From assembly GCF_002158905.1 (NCBI RefSeq), contig NZ_CP021431.1, positions 868,001 to 932,000 on the forward strand: 64,000 nucleotides of DNA, in the 5' to 3' direction. Under the pieces are notes generated by a model. The model was not told the origin of the DNA. It searched no databases and saw nothing but the letters and a program-made list of their open reading frames with translations. Positions 16,768 through 26,321 of this stretch are shown here, one piece after another; the first letter of the stretch is position 1; the number at the start of each line of letters is the position of its first letter. A program made the translations under genes and the position numbers. The stretch comes from Yoonia vestfoldensis (lineage in GTDB: Bacteria > Pseudomonadota > Alphaproteobacteria > Rhodobacterales > Rhodobacteraceae).

Positions 16768-16841
16768 ACCGGGACGGAATATCCGTCGGGTAGCGCGCTT
16801 TTAGACGTGGCCCGCGCGGGTGTCCAGAGGGAAAGGCGGGC

Positions 16842-17024
16842 TTAGTGCAGTTTCCCGTCATCCTCGTCAAAGGGCCCCGGATCCGCGTCTTCGGTTTCGG
16901 CCGGACCTGCCGGAATGGCATAGCTGCCCGTCAGCCATTTGCCCAGATCGACATCGGCGCAGCGGCGCGAACAGAAGGGACGATAGGCCTTGTCTGTGGG
17001 CCGGTCGCAGATCGGGCAGGCCAT
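16842..17024 (-). CDS. yacG: DNA gyrase inhibitor / zinc-finger protein YacG
   Basis: 60 aa. Four-Cys zinc-binding motif CPIC…CSRRC ([20 protein letters not shown]) with the family's DLGKWLTGSYAIP stretch and an acidic tail. YacG binds GyrB and inhibits gyrase in E. coli. Last gene of the minus-strand operon that begins near murA, with its start overlapping the stop of the RNase G gene by one base. Confidence 0.93.
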   Translation of the reverse strand: MACPICDRPTDKAYRPFCSRRCADVDLGKWLTGSYAIPAGPAETEDADPGPFDEDDGKLH

Positions 17025-18058
17025 TACAGACGCCTCAGCAGATCCGCAGGCAGGGGCAAACGTTCGCGTTTGCGCTGCAATTCAAACAGGCCCATGGGCG
17101 TCCAGCCGACCAGCGATGTCTCGACCGGGTCATTCTTGAAGGCGGCGCGCAAGGATTGTTCCACCTGTTTGCGATGGGTCTTGGACATCGAGACGAAATC
17201 CACGCTGATCTGCCCGCCCAAGCCGCGCAGCCGCAAGGCGCGGGGCAGGGCGCGCGCGGCGGCGAGGTTTGCCTTGAGCGCGGCAGCAGGGGTCGTGTCG
17301 CTGCCGGTATTCACATCCACGGCCACCAGCGCGCGGGTGGGTTCGACATACATCTGCCCTTCGCCCAGCGGCACCAGCGCCCGCCCCAAGGCGGCGATCT
17401 GGTCCAGCACGCCCTGTGCCGCAAAGCCGCCCGGTTCGGTGACGATCTCGCTGGCCCCGATCCAGTCGCGCCAGGCCAGCACATGCGGGCTGTCGCCTTC
17501 GGTCAGCGCCTCGGGCGCGTCACCCGCGGCATCGGCCAGCACCGCATCGGCCAGGGCCAGCATGGCGGCGATATCGTCGCTGATCTCATCCTCGGTCGCG
17601 GTGGCGCAAGAGGATCGCAGGATCAGCCCATGCGCGCCCTCATGCGCGGCATGGGCGATGGCCAGCAGGTTGTCGCGGATGTCTTCATCCAGGATCTGGC
17701 GCGAGATATTCAGCCCCGGCTTGCCCGGTGTGACAATCGCATAGCGGCTTTTGAACAGCACCCGGTCGGTGACGGGGACAGCCTTGCTGCCTTCCGAATA
17801 GCCCGTGACCTGCACCAGCAGCGCCTGTCCCTGCCGCAGCCCCTTGCCCGCGCGCAGAAAGGCGGTGTCGCCATCGGGCAGGCGCAGCATCATGCCGCCT
17901 TGCCCCTTGATCGGGCGGTCACAGATCGCGCGATAGATCGCACCGGGGCGCGGCGCATCGGTCTGGTCGATCAACAGATCATCCAGCTTGCCATCGACCA
18001 GATAGGCGGCAGCCTCTAGCCCGGCGACGTGATCGAGGATGATGCTGCGACCCTTCAT
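17024..18058 (-). CDS. Ribonuclease E/G family protein (short RNase G-like)
   Basis: 344 aa, shorter than RNase G (about 490) and lacking an obvious S1 domain at the N-terminus. The catalytic DNase-I-like core is present: [10 protein letters not shown] supplies the first metal-binding Asp, [15 protein letters not shown] the second, then [19 protein letters not shown] and a C-terminal [11 protein letters not shown]. It probably processes rRNA or mRNA. It overlaps maf by four bases. Confidence 0.85.
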   Translation of the reverse strand: MKGRSIILDHVAGLEAAAYLVDGKLDDLLIDQTDAPRPGAIYRAICDRPIKGQGGMMLRLPDGDTAFLRAGKGLRQGQALLVQVTGYSEGSKAVPVTDRVLFKSRYAIVTPGKPGLNISRQILDEDIRDNLLAIAHAAHEGAHGLILRSSCATATEDEISDDIAAMLALADAVLADAAGDAPEALTEGDSPHVLAWRDWIGASEIVTEPGGFAAQGVLDQIAALGRALVPLGEGQMYVEPTRALVAVDVNTGSDTTPAAALKANLAAARALPRALRLRGLGGQISVDFVSMSKTHRKQVEQSLRAAFKNDPVETSLVGWTPMGLFELQRKRERLPLPADLLRRL

Positions 18059-18660
18059 GATGCGTCCTTATGCAATGGATAGCCCGCAGCCGTCAGCAGG
18101 CCTGCGGTTTCGGTCAGCGGCAGGCCGACGATGCCGGTATAGGATCCGTTGATCCAGGGGATAAAGGCACCTGCCGGTCCCTGGATCGCATAGCCGCCCG
18201 CCTTGCCCTGCCAGTCGCCGCTGGCCAGATAAGCGTTCACTTCGGCATCGGATAATTGCTTGAATGCCACCGTGCTTTGCACATCGCGCAGCCAGCTGCG
18301 GTTGCCGCGCTTGACGGCGACGGCGGTGATCACCTTGTGGCGGCGCCCCGACAGCGCGTAAAGAAAGGCCGCTGCCTCGCCTGCATCACGCGGCTTGCCC
18401 ATGATCCGGCGGCCCAGCGCCACGGTCGTATCAGCGCAAAGCACCACGGTATCGTCATCCGCCACCATCGCGGCCAGTTTTTCGCGGGCGATCCGCTGGA
18501 CGTAATCGCGCGGCAATTCGGCGCGGCGCGCGTCTTCGTCGATATCGGGCGGGCGCACGGCATCGGGGGTGACACCAAGCTGCGCCAAAAGCTCCAGCCG
18601 CCGGGGCGAGCCAGAGCCGAGGATCAGTTTCAAGCGAATGTCCGGGGGCAGGGTGGTCAT
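18055..18660 (-). CDS. maf: Maf-like nucleoside triphosphate pyrophosphatase
   Basis: 201 aa from the ATG at 18660, preceded by GGAG. Maf proteins hydrolyse non-canonical or modified nucleoside triphosphates. The family's N-terminal [11 protein letters not shown] is clear at residues 14–24, followed by ADTTVALG and the [19 protein letters not shown] stretch. Sits in the infA–maf–RNase G–yacG order common in Rhodobacteraceae. Confidence 0.92.
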   Translation of the reverse strand: MTTLPPDIRLKLILGSGSPRRLELLAQLGVTPDAVRPPDIDEDARRAELPRDYVQRIAREKLAAMVADDDTVVLCADTTVALGRRIMGKPRDAGEAAAFLYALSGRRHKVITAVAVKRGNRSWLRDVQSTVAFKQLSDAEVNAYLASGDWQGKAGGYAIQGPAGAFIPWINGSYTGIVGLPLTETAGLLTAAGYPLHKDAS

Positions 18661-18720
18661 GTGATCTCCGCAACCGCGACAGGGCCGCATTTCGCCTGCG
18701 GCCAAACGCTTATCCCTGCT

Positions 18721-18741
18721 GCGTGAAACTGTGTTTCACGC
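18721..18741 (-). terminator. Perfect 9-bp hairpin at the infA stop codon
   Basis: GCGTGAAAC and GTTTCACGC pair around a three-base loop, touching the infA stop. No T tract follows in the transcription direction, so it may limit read-through into maf or protect the infA mRNA end rather than fully terminate. Confidence 0.4.
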
Positions 18742-18959
18742 TATTTGAAACGGTAATTGATCCGACCCTTTGTCAGGTCATAGGGGGTCATTTCGACCTG
18801 TACCTTGTCGCCTGCCAGAACGCGGATGCGGTTCTTGCGCATCTTGCCTGCCGTATGTGCGATGATCTCATGGCCGTTTTCCAGCTCGACCCGAAATGTC
18901 GCGTTCGGCAGAAGTTCTTTCACGACACCTGGGAATTCGAGCAGTTCTTCCTTGGCCAT
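18741..18959 (-). CDS. infA: Translation initiation factor IF-1
   Basis: 72 aa, the standard length. S1/OB-fold sequence [20 protein letters not shown], then [20 protein letters not shown] and a [11 protein letters not shown] end, essentially the universal IF-1 pattern. A GGAGAT ribosome-binding site precedes the ATG. Confidence 0.98.
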   Translation of the reverse strand: MAKEELLEFPGVVKELLPNATFRVELENGHEIIAHTAGKMRKNRIRVLAGDKVQVEMTPYDLTKGRINYRFK

Positions 18960-19065
18960 GTGATCTCCTGTATATCTCGTCCGCTATTTGCGGACCGCTG
19001 CTAAATGCGCCTGTCCGGTCCGATTTTCAAGGGTAAATATGCGTCTGCGGCGAATGGAACCCGCG

Positions 19066-19560
19066 TCATTCGGCCAGATCATCACTTGCGGGACCAAAGC
19101 GCGCAACCAGCCGGTCGTGAATCTGGTCGCGGGCTTGCCGGTACAGCGCCAGACGCGCTTCGCGGTTGTCGCCCATGCCGGTGGGGTCAAGGATTGGCCA
19201 ATATTCGACATCAAGATGAAAGAACTGGGTCAGATCCAATGCGCGCCGCTGGCTGGCAGGCGACAGCGCCAGCACCAGATCGAAGGATGACAGATCATCG
19301 CCCCATTGTTCCATCTCGTCAAAGGACCGCGACCGGTGGCGCGACACCTCGACCCCGATTTCGGCGCAGACGGTGACGGCGAAACCGTCGATCTCCATAT
19401 CGTTCTTGACGCCGACCGATTGGACATAGCAGCGCTTGCCGTAAAGTTTCTTCATGATCCCCTCGGCCATGGGCGAGCGGACAGAATTATGATCGCAGCA
19501 AAACAGCACCGATTGGGGCAGGGGGGCATATTTGCCGGGATCACCCACATCAGCCCCCAA
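19066..19560 (-). CDS. Low-molecular-weight protein tyrosine phosphatase family protein
   Basis: 164 aa. P-loop CX5RS motif: CCDHNSVRSPMAEG near residue 21, and the general acid DP in ILDPTGMGDN near 130. The same fold includes thioredoxin-coupled arsenate reductases; no extra redox cysteine pair typical of those is evident. It overlaps the UPF0262 gene by 11 bases, in the murA–infA operon. Confidence 0.82.
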   Translation of the reverse strand: MGADVGDPGKYAPLPQSVLFCCDHNSVRSPMAEGIMKKLYGKRCYVQSVGVKNDMEIDGFAVTVCAEIGVEVSRHRSRSFDEMEQWGDDLSSFDLVLALSPASQRRALDLTQFFHLDVEYWPILDPTGMGDNREARLALYRQARDQIHDRLVARFGPASDDLAE

Positions 19561-20029
19561 AATGCAGCACGCAGATCAAGGTAAACAGGCGGCGGGCAGT
19601 GTCATTATCGACCACGGCCTTGCCTTCCAGCCGTTCCTGCAACACCCGCGCGCCTTCGTTATGGATACCGCGCCGGGCCATGTCGATGGTTTCGATCTGG
19701 CTGGGGGGCAGGGTTTTCACCGCGTCGAAATAGCTGGCGCAGATCTGGAAATAATCCTTCACCACCTGCCGGAACGGCCCAAGCGACAGATGGAATTCGC
19801 CCGCAGGCGTGCCGTCTTCCAGCTGGATATCAAAGACCAGCCGCTTTTCGCGGATCGACAGGCCCAGCTGGAACGGCCCTTCCGGCACGGGGCGGTCATC
19901 GCGCGGCGGCATGGCAAAGCTGTTGTCTTCCAGCAGGTCGAACATCGCGACCTTGCGTTCCTGATCAATCTGGGGCGTGGGCGCGGGCAACCCGCTGTCA
20001 TCAAGGATGATATTGACGATGCGCGCCAT
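19550..20029 (-). CDS. UPF0262 family protein
   Basis: 159 aa, conserved in alphaproteobacteria next to hisD. The family signature is visible in RIVNIILDD at the start, LSIREKRLVFDI in the middle and GPFRQVVKDYFQICASYFDA near residue 100. Function unknown. Its start lies immediately beside the hisD stop. Confidence 0.88.
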   Translation of the reverse strand: MARIVNIILDDSGLPAPTPQIDQERKVAMFDLLEDNSFAMPPRDDRPVPEGPFQLGLSIREKRLVFDIQLEDGTPAGEFHLSLGPFRQVVKDYFQICASYFDAVKTLPPSQIETIDMARRGIHNEGARVLQERLEGKAVVDNDTARRLFTLICVLHFGG

Positions 20030-20030
20030 C

Positions 20031-21338
20031 TCAGCCCCCCCGGTTCAGCCGGTCAAGCCGCGCGCGTACGCTCAGCCCATGCGCTTGCAGGCTTTCGGAT
20101 TTGGCCAGCCGTTCGGCGGCGGGGCCGATAGCGGCCAGCGCCTCGGGTGTCATGCGCGACAGGGTCGTGCGTTTGATAAAGTCCATCACTGATAATCCAC
20201 TTGAAAAACGGGCCGACCTTGCCGTCGGCAGCACATGGTTCGGCCCGCCTATGTAATCGCCGATCGCCTCTGGTGTCCAACCGCCAATAAAGATGGCACC
20301 CGCATGGGTGATCCGGCCGGCCAGCGCCTCGGCATCCGTGGTGCATAATTCCAGATGTTCGGGCGCGATCCGGTCGGACAGGGCGACAGCCTCGTCCATA
20401 TCCGCCACCGTGATGATCGCGCCGAAATCGCGCCAGCTGGCCCCCGCAATGGCGCGGCGTTCCAGCGTTTGCAGGCGTTTGTCCACCGCATCCGCCACCG
20501 CGCGGCCGAAATCGGCATCATCGGTGATCAGCAGCGATTGCGCGCTTTCGTCATGTTCGGCCTGTGATAGCAGATCAAGCGCGATCCAATCAGGGTCATT
20601 GTCGCGATCCGCGATGACCAGAATTTCCGACGGCCCTGCGATCATGTCGATGCCGACCTTGCCGAATACCCGCCGTTTGGCGGCGGCAACAAAGGCATTG
20701 CCCGGCCCGGTGATCTTGTCCACCGGCGGGATGGTCTGGGTGCCATAAGCCAGCGCCGCAATCGCCTGCGCGCCGCCGATGCGGTAAATCTCGTCCACGC
20801 CCGCGATCTGGGCCGCCATCAAGACCAGCGGATTGGTCACGCCGTCAGGCGTTGGCACGACGATCGCCAGACGCTGCACCCCCGCGACCTTGGCCGGGAT
20901 CGCATTCATCAGCACGGATGACGGATAGCTGGCCAATCCGCCGGGCACATAAAGCCCTGCGGCCGAAACAGGCGTCCAGCGCCAGCCCAGCATGGCCCCT
21001 GTGTCATCCGCCCAGCTGGCATCCTCTGGCATCTGGCGGCTGTGATAGGCGCGGATGCGCGCAGCGGCCAGTTCCAGTGCGGCGCGATCATCGTCCGAGA
21101 CCAGCGCGCATTCGGCGGCGATTTCTTCGGGGGTAAAGCGCAAGGTGGCGGGCGTCAGGTCCAGCCGGTCAAAACGCGCGGTCAGATCGATCACCGCCTG
21201 ATCGCCGCGCGCGCGCACATCGGCGATGATCTCGGCCACGATATGATCGACATCGGGGCTGTCTTCGCGTTTGGCACCCAGAAGGGCGCTAAAGCGGGCC
21301 TCGAAATCGGGATCGGTCGTGGACAGGAATTGCGGCAT
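20031..21338 (-). CDS. hisD: Histidinol dehydrogenase
   Basis: 435 aa zinc enzyme catalysing the last two steps of histidine biosynthesis (histidinol to histidine, with two NAD+). Motifs: GGLASYPSSVLMNAIPAKVA near residue 125, GPGNAFVAAAKRRVFG near 225, DMIAGPSEI, and the zinc/catalytic HLEL segment (APEHLELCT). ATG 21338 has AAGGAG eight bases upstream and is preferred to more distal starts. It sits alone from other his genes in the murA operon, a known arrangement in this family. Confidence 0.96.
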   Translation of the reverse strand: MPQFLSTTDPDFEARFSALLGAKREDSPDVDHIVAEIIADVRARGDQAVIDLTARFDRLDLTPATLRFTPEEIAAECALVSDDDRAALELAAARIRAYHSRQMPEDASWADDTGAMLGWRWTPVSAAGLYVPGGLASYPSSVLMNAIPAKVAGVQRLAIVVPTPDGVTNPLVLMAAQIAGVDEIYRIGGAQAIAALAYGTQTIPPVDKITGPGNAFVAAAKRRVFGKVGIDMIAGPSEILVIADRDNDPDWIALDLLSQAEHDESAQSLLITDDADFGRAVADAVDKRLQTLERRAIAGASWRDFGAIITVADMDEAVALSDRIAPEHLELCTTDAEALAGRITHAGAIFIGGWTPEAIGDYIGGPNHVLPTARSARFSSGLSVMDFIKRTTLSRMTPEALAAIGPAAERLAKSESLQAHGLSVRARLDRLNRGG

Positions 21339-21394
21339 GGATGTCTCCTTCGTGACAGGGGACATAGCGGGGACCGTGCGCCGCTTCAATGGTA

Positions 21395-21856
21395 TCAGTC
21401 GGGATGCTTGGGGGCCTTGCCCGAGGGGGCGGCATAGGGTTGCGTGACATCGCGCAGCACGGCCTCTAACGCCTCGACCTGCAAGGCGATGGCGCCATCG
21501 CCTGCCAGCGTCAGTTCAACCCGCCCCGCGCCATCGGCGGCAGGGGTGAAATGGATCGACAAAAGCGAACAGACAAGGTCGCTCTCGGCCTTGTCGATGC
21601 CTTGGCTTTGCACGGCCATCACATCCTCAAAGGCCAGCACGGATTGCACGCGCTCTGGCTGCTGGCGGCCATTTTCCCAGCGAAAGCGGTTGATCAGCAA
21701 GGCAAAGCGGCGCGCCTTGCGGTCCCAGCGCATTTCCGACACGGGAAACACGGCATCCTGCGTGATCGCGGCAATCACCGCCAGATCCTCGGCATCCAGC
21801 GCGCGCAGGCGCAAGGGCTTGTCCGCCCCGTCGCGGAAACTGGCATCGCGGGTCAT
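21395..21856 (-). CDS. DUF2948 family protein
   Basis: 153 aa with the conserved alphaproteobacterial pattern [20 protein letters not shown], then [11 protein letters not shown] and HVQSVLAF-like segments ([11 protein letters not shown]). Function unknown. Overlaps the murA stop by four bases (ATGA), so expression is coupled to murA. Confidence 0.85.
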   Translation of the reverse strand: MTRDASFRDGADKPLRLRALDAEDLAVIAAITQDAVFPVSEMRWDRKARRFALLINRFRWENGRQQPERVQSVLAFEDVMAVQSQGIDKAESDLVCSLLSIHFTPAADGAGRVELTLAGDGAIALQVEALEAVLRDVTQPYAAPSGKAPKHPD

Positions 21857-23118
21857 GTGGACACCCGTTCGATATTGGCGCCCACAGCGCGCAGCTTTTC
21901 CTCGACATGTTCATAGCCGCGATCCAGATGATAAACGCGGCTGACCAGCGTTTCGCCCTCGGCCGCAAGCCCCGCAAGGATCAGCGACACCGAGGCGCGC
22001 AGATCGGTCGCCATCACCGGCGCGCCTTTCAGACGGTCCACGCCCTGCACCGTGGCAGTGCCGCCCTGCACGTCGATTTTCGCCCCCATGCGGATCAATT
22101 CGGGGGCATGCATGAAGCGGTTCTCAAAGATCTTTTCTTCCAGCACCGATGTGCCTTGGGCCGTGCAAAGCATCGCCATCATCTGCGCCTGCAAATCGGT
22201 CGGAAAGCCGGGGAACACGGCGGTGGTGACATTCACGGCCTTGGCACGGCTGCCATTGCGCTTGACCCGGATGCCATCGGGGGTCTCGGTGATATCGACG
22301 CCCGCCTCGGCCAGCTTTTCGGCAAAAGACCCGACCAGATCAATGCGCCCGCCAAGACATTCCACCTCGCCGCCCGCGAAAACCGGGGCCAGCATATAGG
22401 TGCCCAGCTCGATCCGGTCGGTGACGACAGGATGGGTCGCAGCGCCCAGCCGGTCCACGCCATCAATCGTGATCGTGCTGGTGCCTTCGCCCTCGATCTG
22501 CGCGCCCATACGGCGCAGACATTGCGCAAGATCGACGATTTCAGGCTCGCGCGCGGCGTTTTCGATGATCGTCGTGCCCTTGGCCAAGGTGGCGGCCATC
22601 AGCACGTTTTCAGTGGCCCCGACACTGGCAAAGCGCAATGCGACCCGCGCGCCTTTCAGCCCGCCCTTGGCGGTGGCATGCAGATAGCCGTCCTTTAGCG
22701 CGATCGTGGCCCCCATGGATTCCAAGGCTGTGACATGAATATCCATCGGCCGCGCGCCAATGGCGCAACCGCCGGGCAAGGACACCACGGCCTGATGATG
22801 CCGCGCCAGCAGCGGACCCAGCACGAGGTTGGACGCCCGCATCTTGCGCACGATTTCATAATCCGCGCGGGTCGAGGTCATCGCATGCGACGACAGCACC
22901 TGCACCTTGCCGTCTTGTAATGCGGTCACCTCGACGCCCAAGGATTGCAGCAGGGCGGTCATCGTCTTGATATCCGACAGGCGCGGGGCATTGGTCAGGG
23001 TCAGCGGTTCTTCGGACAGCAATGTCGCGGGCATCAGCGCCAATGCGGCGTTCTTGGCACCCGCGATCTGGATCTTGCCGTTCAGCGGCGCGCCGCCCTT
23101 GACCAAAATGGAATCCAT
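21853..23118 (-). CDS. murA: UDP-N-acetylglucosamine 1-carboxyvinyltransferase
   Basis: 421 aa enolpyruvyl transferase committing UDP-GlcNAc to peptidoglycan. The EPT fold begins [20 protein letters not shown]. The catalytic-loop region reads [13 protein letters not shown]: the active-site Cys of the PGGCxIG motif is present, so it is the fosfomycin-sensitive type. ATG 23118 gives the standard length; a longer in-frame extension would overlap the small gene upstream. Confidence 0.96.
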   Translation of the reverse strand: MDSILVKGGAPLNGKIQIAGAKNAALALMPATLLSEEPLTLTNAPRLSDIKTMTALLQSLGVEVTALQDGKVQVLSSHAMTSTRADYEIVRKMRASNLVLGPLLARHHQAVVSLPGGCAIGARPMDIHVTALESMGATIALKDGYLHATAKGGLKGARVALRFASVGATENVLMAATLAKGTTIIENAAREPEIVDLAQCLRRMGAQIEGEGTSTITIDGVDRLGAATHPVVTDRIELGTYMLAPVFAGGEVECLGGRIDLVGSFAEKLAEAGVDITETPDGIRVKRNGSRAKAVNVTTAVFPGFPTDLQAQMMAMLCTAQGTSVLEEKIFENRFMHAPELIRMGAKIDVQGGTATVQGVDRLKGAPVMATDLRASVSLILAGLAAEGETLVSRVYHLDRGYEHVEEKLRAVGANIERVST

Positions 23119-23123
23119 GCTGC

Positions 23124-23273
23124 CTAGTCTTTCTTTTGTTTGCCTGCATCCGCTGCGCGTGCGCGCGCCTGTGCCTTGCGCTTGGCCATATTGGCCTTCA
23201 GCGCGGCTTTCAACCGTTCTTCGCGGGTTGCGGCGGTCTTGACCGGCTGTGGCTTGCTGTCTTTGCTGTCCAT
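23124..23273 (-). CDS. Small basic conserved protein upstream of murA
   Basis: 49 aa, highly charged: [20 protein letters not shown], then [20 protein letters not shown] and a Lys-rich tail. It lies five bases upstream of the murA start on the same strand. Strong Rhodobacteraceae-like codon use and the tight spacing argue that it is a real gene. No domain recognised; it looks like a nucleic-acid-binding or disordered peptide. Function unknown. Confidence 0.6.
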   Translation of the reverse strand: MDSKDSKPQPVKTAATREERLKAALKANMAKRKAQARARAADAGKQKKD

Positions 23274-23359
23274 GGCACCCTGTTAGCAAGACCCGCAAAA
23301 ACCGTCCAGAGAGGGCTTGCACGCGCAGGCGAATGTCGCTAATCCCCCGCCTCACGGAT

Positions 23360-23434
23360 GCTGTGGTAGCTCAGTGGCAGAGCACACCCTTGGTAAGGGT
23401 GAGGTCGAGAGTTCAATCCTCTCTCACAGCACCA
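23360..23434 (+). tRNA. tRNA-Thr (GGT)
   Basis: GCTGTGGTAGCTCAG… with anticodon stem CACCC/GGGTG and loop TTGGTAA (anticodon GGT), T-arm GAGTTCAATCC, acceptor GCTGTGG pairing with TCACAGC, and an encoded CCA. 75 nt including CCA. Confidence 0.97.
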
Positions 23435-23517
23435 TCTTTACGCTTTGATTTCAGGATAGGGTGGCTTGCCGCGCGGCAAAGGCCGTGGCCAGCAGGTCAC
23501 GCGGCAGCATGCGCAGA

Positions 23518-24906
23518 TCAGAAGGCGGATGTGATCATCAGGCCGGTTGACAGGCTCTCGCTGGTGAAACGGGTGACATTGCTGTCGGTCTTGCTGCCCG
23601 TGATGGTCATCACCGGGGTGAAACCGGCATAGCTGATGTCGGGAAAACCGATATTGGCGCTATAAAACAGCGTGTTGTCGCGGCGCCCGCCGGCGACGAC
23701 GAAAGGGCCGATAGCATAATCGGGATAGGCACGTTTGGCGATGCCGCCGCTGAACCCCAATGTGACCGGGCCAATCGGCTCTGCCCAATCATAGCTGATC
23801 TGGGCGGTCCAATCGGTGGATCTGTAATTGGGATTGCTGCTGCTTGCATCGCCATAACGGATGCTGGCCGCAAACTGGTCGCCTCTTGGCAAGGCATAGC
23901 CGTAAGATACAGCAAAGCTGCTGCGCTGCACATCGCTGATCGCGGCCAGTTCATAAACGGTCCAGCTGCGTCCGACCGTCAGGCCGATTTCCATATCCGC
24001 GCCAATCGGCACGCGCCGGTCGATCTCGATCTGCCATTCGCCATATCTCTGGCGGTCGGTTTGCAGCGTCACATTATCCAGATCGCGGTAATCGACCAGC
24101 ATATAGGACAGCTGCGCCCCGATGCGGCCGCTGTCGAGGGCGCGATCATGGCGCAGGTGCAGCGTGACCTCATCTGTGGCCAGCGCCGCATCGGGGACAG
24201 CGACAGCATCGGTGATCCGCAGGCGGACGCCTTGATATCGCGCGCCGATCAGTGTGCGGCTGACCGGGCTTTGCCAGAGCCGATAGGTCGCGCCAAGCGC
24301 CAGCGCGCCGCGCCACCCCGCCAAGGCCTGCGCATCATCCGACAGCGTGCCGGTCGGGGTGCCGGGTGCGGCCGCCAGATTGCCCGATGCGCCGCCATTC
24401 ACATTCGAGGATGGGGCCAGCGATGCCGCAAGATCAAAGGACCAGGGATTGCGGCGCCGCACCAGCCGGCCATCCGCCAGCACCTGTGCGCGTTCTGCAT
24501 CATCAGGGGCCACGATCAGGGCACGCCGCAGCCAGAATGTCGCAAGATTGAACCGGCCCTCGGTGAAAGCGGCCAGCGCTGTCAGCCTTGCGGCCTCATA
24601 ACGTTCCAGATCGGTTCCCGACAGCGCAAAGGCCCGCGCACCCGCCCTGCGGCCTGCGGCAGGATCGCCCTGCTGGGCCGCGGCGGCGGCGATAATGATC
24701 AATGCGCTCCTGTCATCGGGAAGCTGCGACAGGATCGCATGGGCAAGATCCAGCGCCAGCGCGCTCTCGCCCGCCAAAAGCGCCTGCATCGCGACCGCGC
24801 GGGCCTCTTGCATGGACAGGTTCACGGAGGTCTGCGCGCTTGCCGCTGTGCCGGTGATGAAAACCGCGCATATCAGGCCGATCATTCTGCGCATGATGAC
24901 TGTCAT
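23518..24906 (-). CDS. Slam-like outer-membrane protein (DUF560; TPR plus beta-barrel)
   Basis: About 462 aa. A signal peptide is visible (MRRMIGLICAVFITGTAASA). Residues 35–150 form TPR-like alpha-helical repeats, and the remainder is a 14-strand-type beta-barrel with alternating aromatic strands, ending …FTSESLSTGLMITSAF with terminal Phe, the outer-membrane insertion signal. The NVTRF motif near the end is common in Slam (surface lipoprotein assembly modulator) proteins. No lipoprotein partner gene is next to it. Start 24906 is chosen because its ATG overlaps the stop of a short upstream frame; ATG 24894 is an alternative. Confidence 0.7.
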   Translation of the reverse strand: MTVIMRRMIGLICAVFITGTAASAQTSVNLSMQEARAVAMQALLAGESALALDLAHAILSQLPDDRSALIIIAAAAAQQGDPAAGRRAGARAFALSGTDLERYEAARLTALAAFTEGRFNLATFWLRRALIVAPDDAERAQVLADGRLVRRRNPWSFDLAASLAPSSNVNGGASGNLAAAPGTPTGTLSDDAQALAGWRGALALGATYRLWQSPVSRTLIGARYQGVRLRITDAVAVPDAALATDEVTLHLRHDRALDSGRIGAQLSYMLVDYRDLDNVTLQTDRQRYGEWQIEIDRRVPIGADMEIGLTVGRSWTVYELAAISDVQRSSFAVSYGYALPRGDQFAASIRYGDASSSNPNYRSTDWTAQISYDWAEPIGPVTLGFSGGIAKRAYPDYAIGPFVVAGGRRDNTLFYSANIGFPDISYAGFTPVMTITGSKTDSNVTRFTSESLSTGLMITSAF

Positions 24907-25028
24907 CTTGGGCGCGGATGCGCGATCCTGCACGCCTGCGCCGGGGTGCCAGCACTGTCACCGGCACCCACATTGGCACCGGCGGATCGGGCGGCAAAGC
25001 TGGGGGCATGACAGGCAGCACGCATCAT
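24903..25028 (-). CDS. Possible short leader ORF coupled to the Slam-like gene
   Basis: A 41-codon frame starting ATGATG at 25028 with CAGAGG about eight bases upstream, ending in a TGA that overlaps the ATG of the Slam-like gene (ATGA). The product (MMRAACHAPSFAARSAGANV…) matches nothing recognised. The Slam-like start itself lacks a good ribosome-binding site, so translational coupling would make sense. The rest of the gap to thyX (to 25195) shows no gene. Confidence 0.3.
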   Translation of the reverse strand: MMRAACHAPSFAARSAGANVGAGDSAGTPAQACRIAHPRPR

Positions 25029-25195
25029 ATCGAATGCCTCTGAGTGATATCTTTCGATAGCCTATCTGGCCTCGCTGCCGGATAGTCAACCGGCCAAGGC
25101 CGCCTTCTGCGCCGTTTTCACGCAGCAAGAGGTTTTGCCACAACAGGGCTTTGCCTATACTGCGGGCAGACTCATTCCCCAGACCGGAGACGCAG

Positions 25196-26101
25196 ATGCC
25201 CATCACCCCCGACCAGCAGGCCGAAATCGACACGTTGCGCGCCAATCCACAGCCCACTTTGCGCGCGACCGCTCCGGGGATGGAGGCGCATCTTTACAAG
25301 GCTTATGACGTGCTGGACCACGGCTTCATCCGCGTGATCGATTATATGGGCGATGATGCCGCGATTTGTCAGGCGGCGCGGGTGTCTTATGGCAAAGGCA
25401 CCAAGTCGGTGCAGAACGACGAAGGCCTGATCCGCTACCTGATGCGGCATTGGCATTCGACCCCCTTCGAGATGTGCGAGATCAAGCTGCATGTCAAACT
25501 GCCGGTCTTCGTCGCGCGCCAGTGGATCCGGCACCGGACCGCCAATGTGAACGAATATTCCGCGCGCTATTCGATCCTCGACCGCGAATTCTATATTCCG
25601 GCCCCCGAACATCTGGCCGCGCAATCGGTGATCAACAACCAGGGCCGGGGCGAGGCGTTGACAGGGGACGAGGCCGCGCGCGTGCTGGCCTATCTGAAAG
25701 ACGATGCCGCGCGCTGTTACGACCATTACGCCGAGATGATCAGCGACGAGGGCCAGCAGGGCCTGGCGCGCGAGCTTGCCCGGATGAACCTGCCCGCCAA
25801 TATCTATACCCAATGGTATTGGAAGGTGGACCTGCACAACCTGTTCCACTTCCTGCGGCTGCGCGCCGACAGCCATGCGCAATATGAAATCCGCGTCTAT
25901 GCGGATGAGATCTGCAAGGTGGTCGCCGATTGGGTGCCCGCCGCCTATGGCGCCTTCGAGGATTACCGCATGGGCGGTGCCACACTCTCTGGCAAGGCGA
26001 TTGATTGCGTGCGGCGGATGTTGAAGGGTGAGGTGGTAACGCAGGAGACCTCCGGCATGAGCAAAGGCGAATGGCGGGAGTTTGAAGGGGTGATTGGGTA
26101 G
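25196..26101 (+). CDS. thyX: FAD-dependent thymidylate synthase
   Basis: 301 aa. Makes dTMP from dUMP using methylene-THF and FADH2. The ThyX signature is present as [15 protein letters not shown] near residue 118, with Thr where Ser is common. ATG 25196 is preceded by GGAG. Its TAG stop lies inside the first REP palindrome. Confidence 0.95.
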   Translation: MPITPDQQAEIDTLRANPQPTLRATAPGMEAHLYKAYDVLDHGFIRVIDYMGDDAAICQAARVSYGKGTKSVQNDEGLIRYLMRHWHSTPFEMCEIKLHVKLPVFVARQWIRHRTANVNEYSARYSILDREFYIPAPEHLAAQSVINNQGRGEALTGDEAARVLAYLKDDAARCYDHYAEMISDEGQQGLARELARMNLPANIYTQWYWKVDLHNLFHFLRLRADSHAQYEIRVYADEICKVVADWVPAAYGAFEDYRMGGATLSGKAIDCVRRMLKGEVVTQETSGMSKGEWREFEGVIG

Positions 26102-26321
26102 GGTGCGCATTTTGCGCACCCAATCGCACATCCCGCCCGTGGTGTGCGCATTTTGCGCACCATGCCCGCAACGCCTCGCATGGGTGCGCAGGATGCGCAT
26201 CCTACGGGGACCATGCGCATTTCGCGCGCAACCCCGCAACCGGCAAAACCAGCGTAGGATGCGCATTTTGCGCACCTAATCGCATACCCCTGCCCACAGG
26301 TGCGCAAAATGCGCACCCTAC
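26099..26321. repeat. Cluster of six REP palindromes
   Basis: The core GTGCGCATTTTGCGCAC occurs at 26104–26120, 26144–26160 and, with one arm changed, at about 26260–26275. An inverted copy (GGTGCGCAAAATGCGCACC) lies near 26299–26317. Degenerate copies sit at 26182–26205 and 26211–26233. Several are preceded by GTAGG, as in RAYT-associated REPs. The outermost copies contain the stop codons of thyX and of the RAYT gene. This is a RAYT-linked REP array, not a CRISPR: units are palindromic and spacing is irregular. Confidence 0.85.

Noticed and set aside
25172..26275. 367-codon frame antisense to thyX extending into the REP cluster
   Set aside because: thyX on the other strand has the complete signature motif and a good start; this frame is its shadow plus REP-derived repeats.
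26099..26321. Possible CRISPR array
   Set aside because: Units are palindromic, of both orientations, irregularly spaced, and lie beside a RAYT gene; no cas genes. This is a REP cluster.
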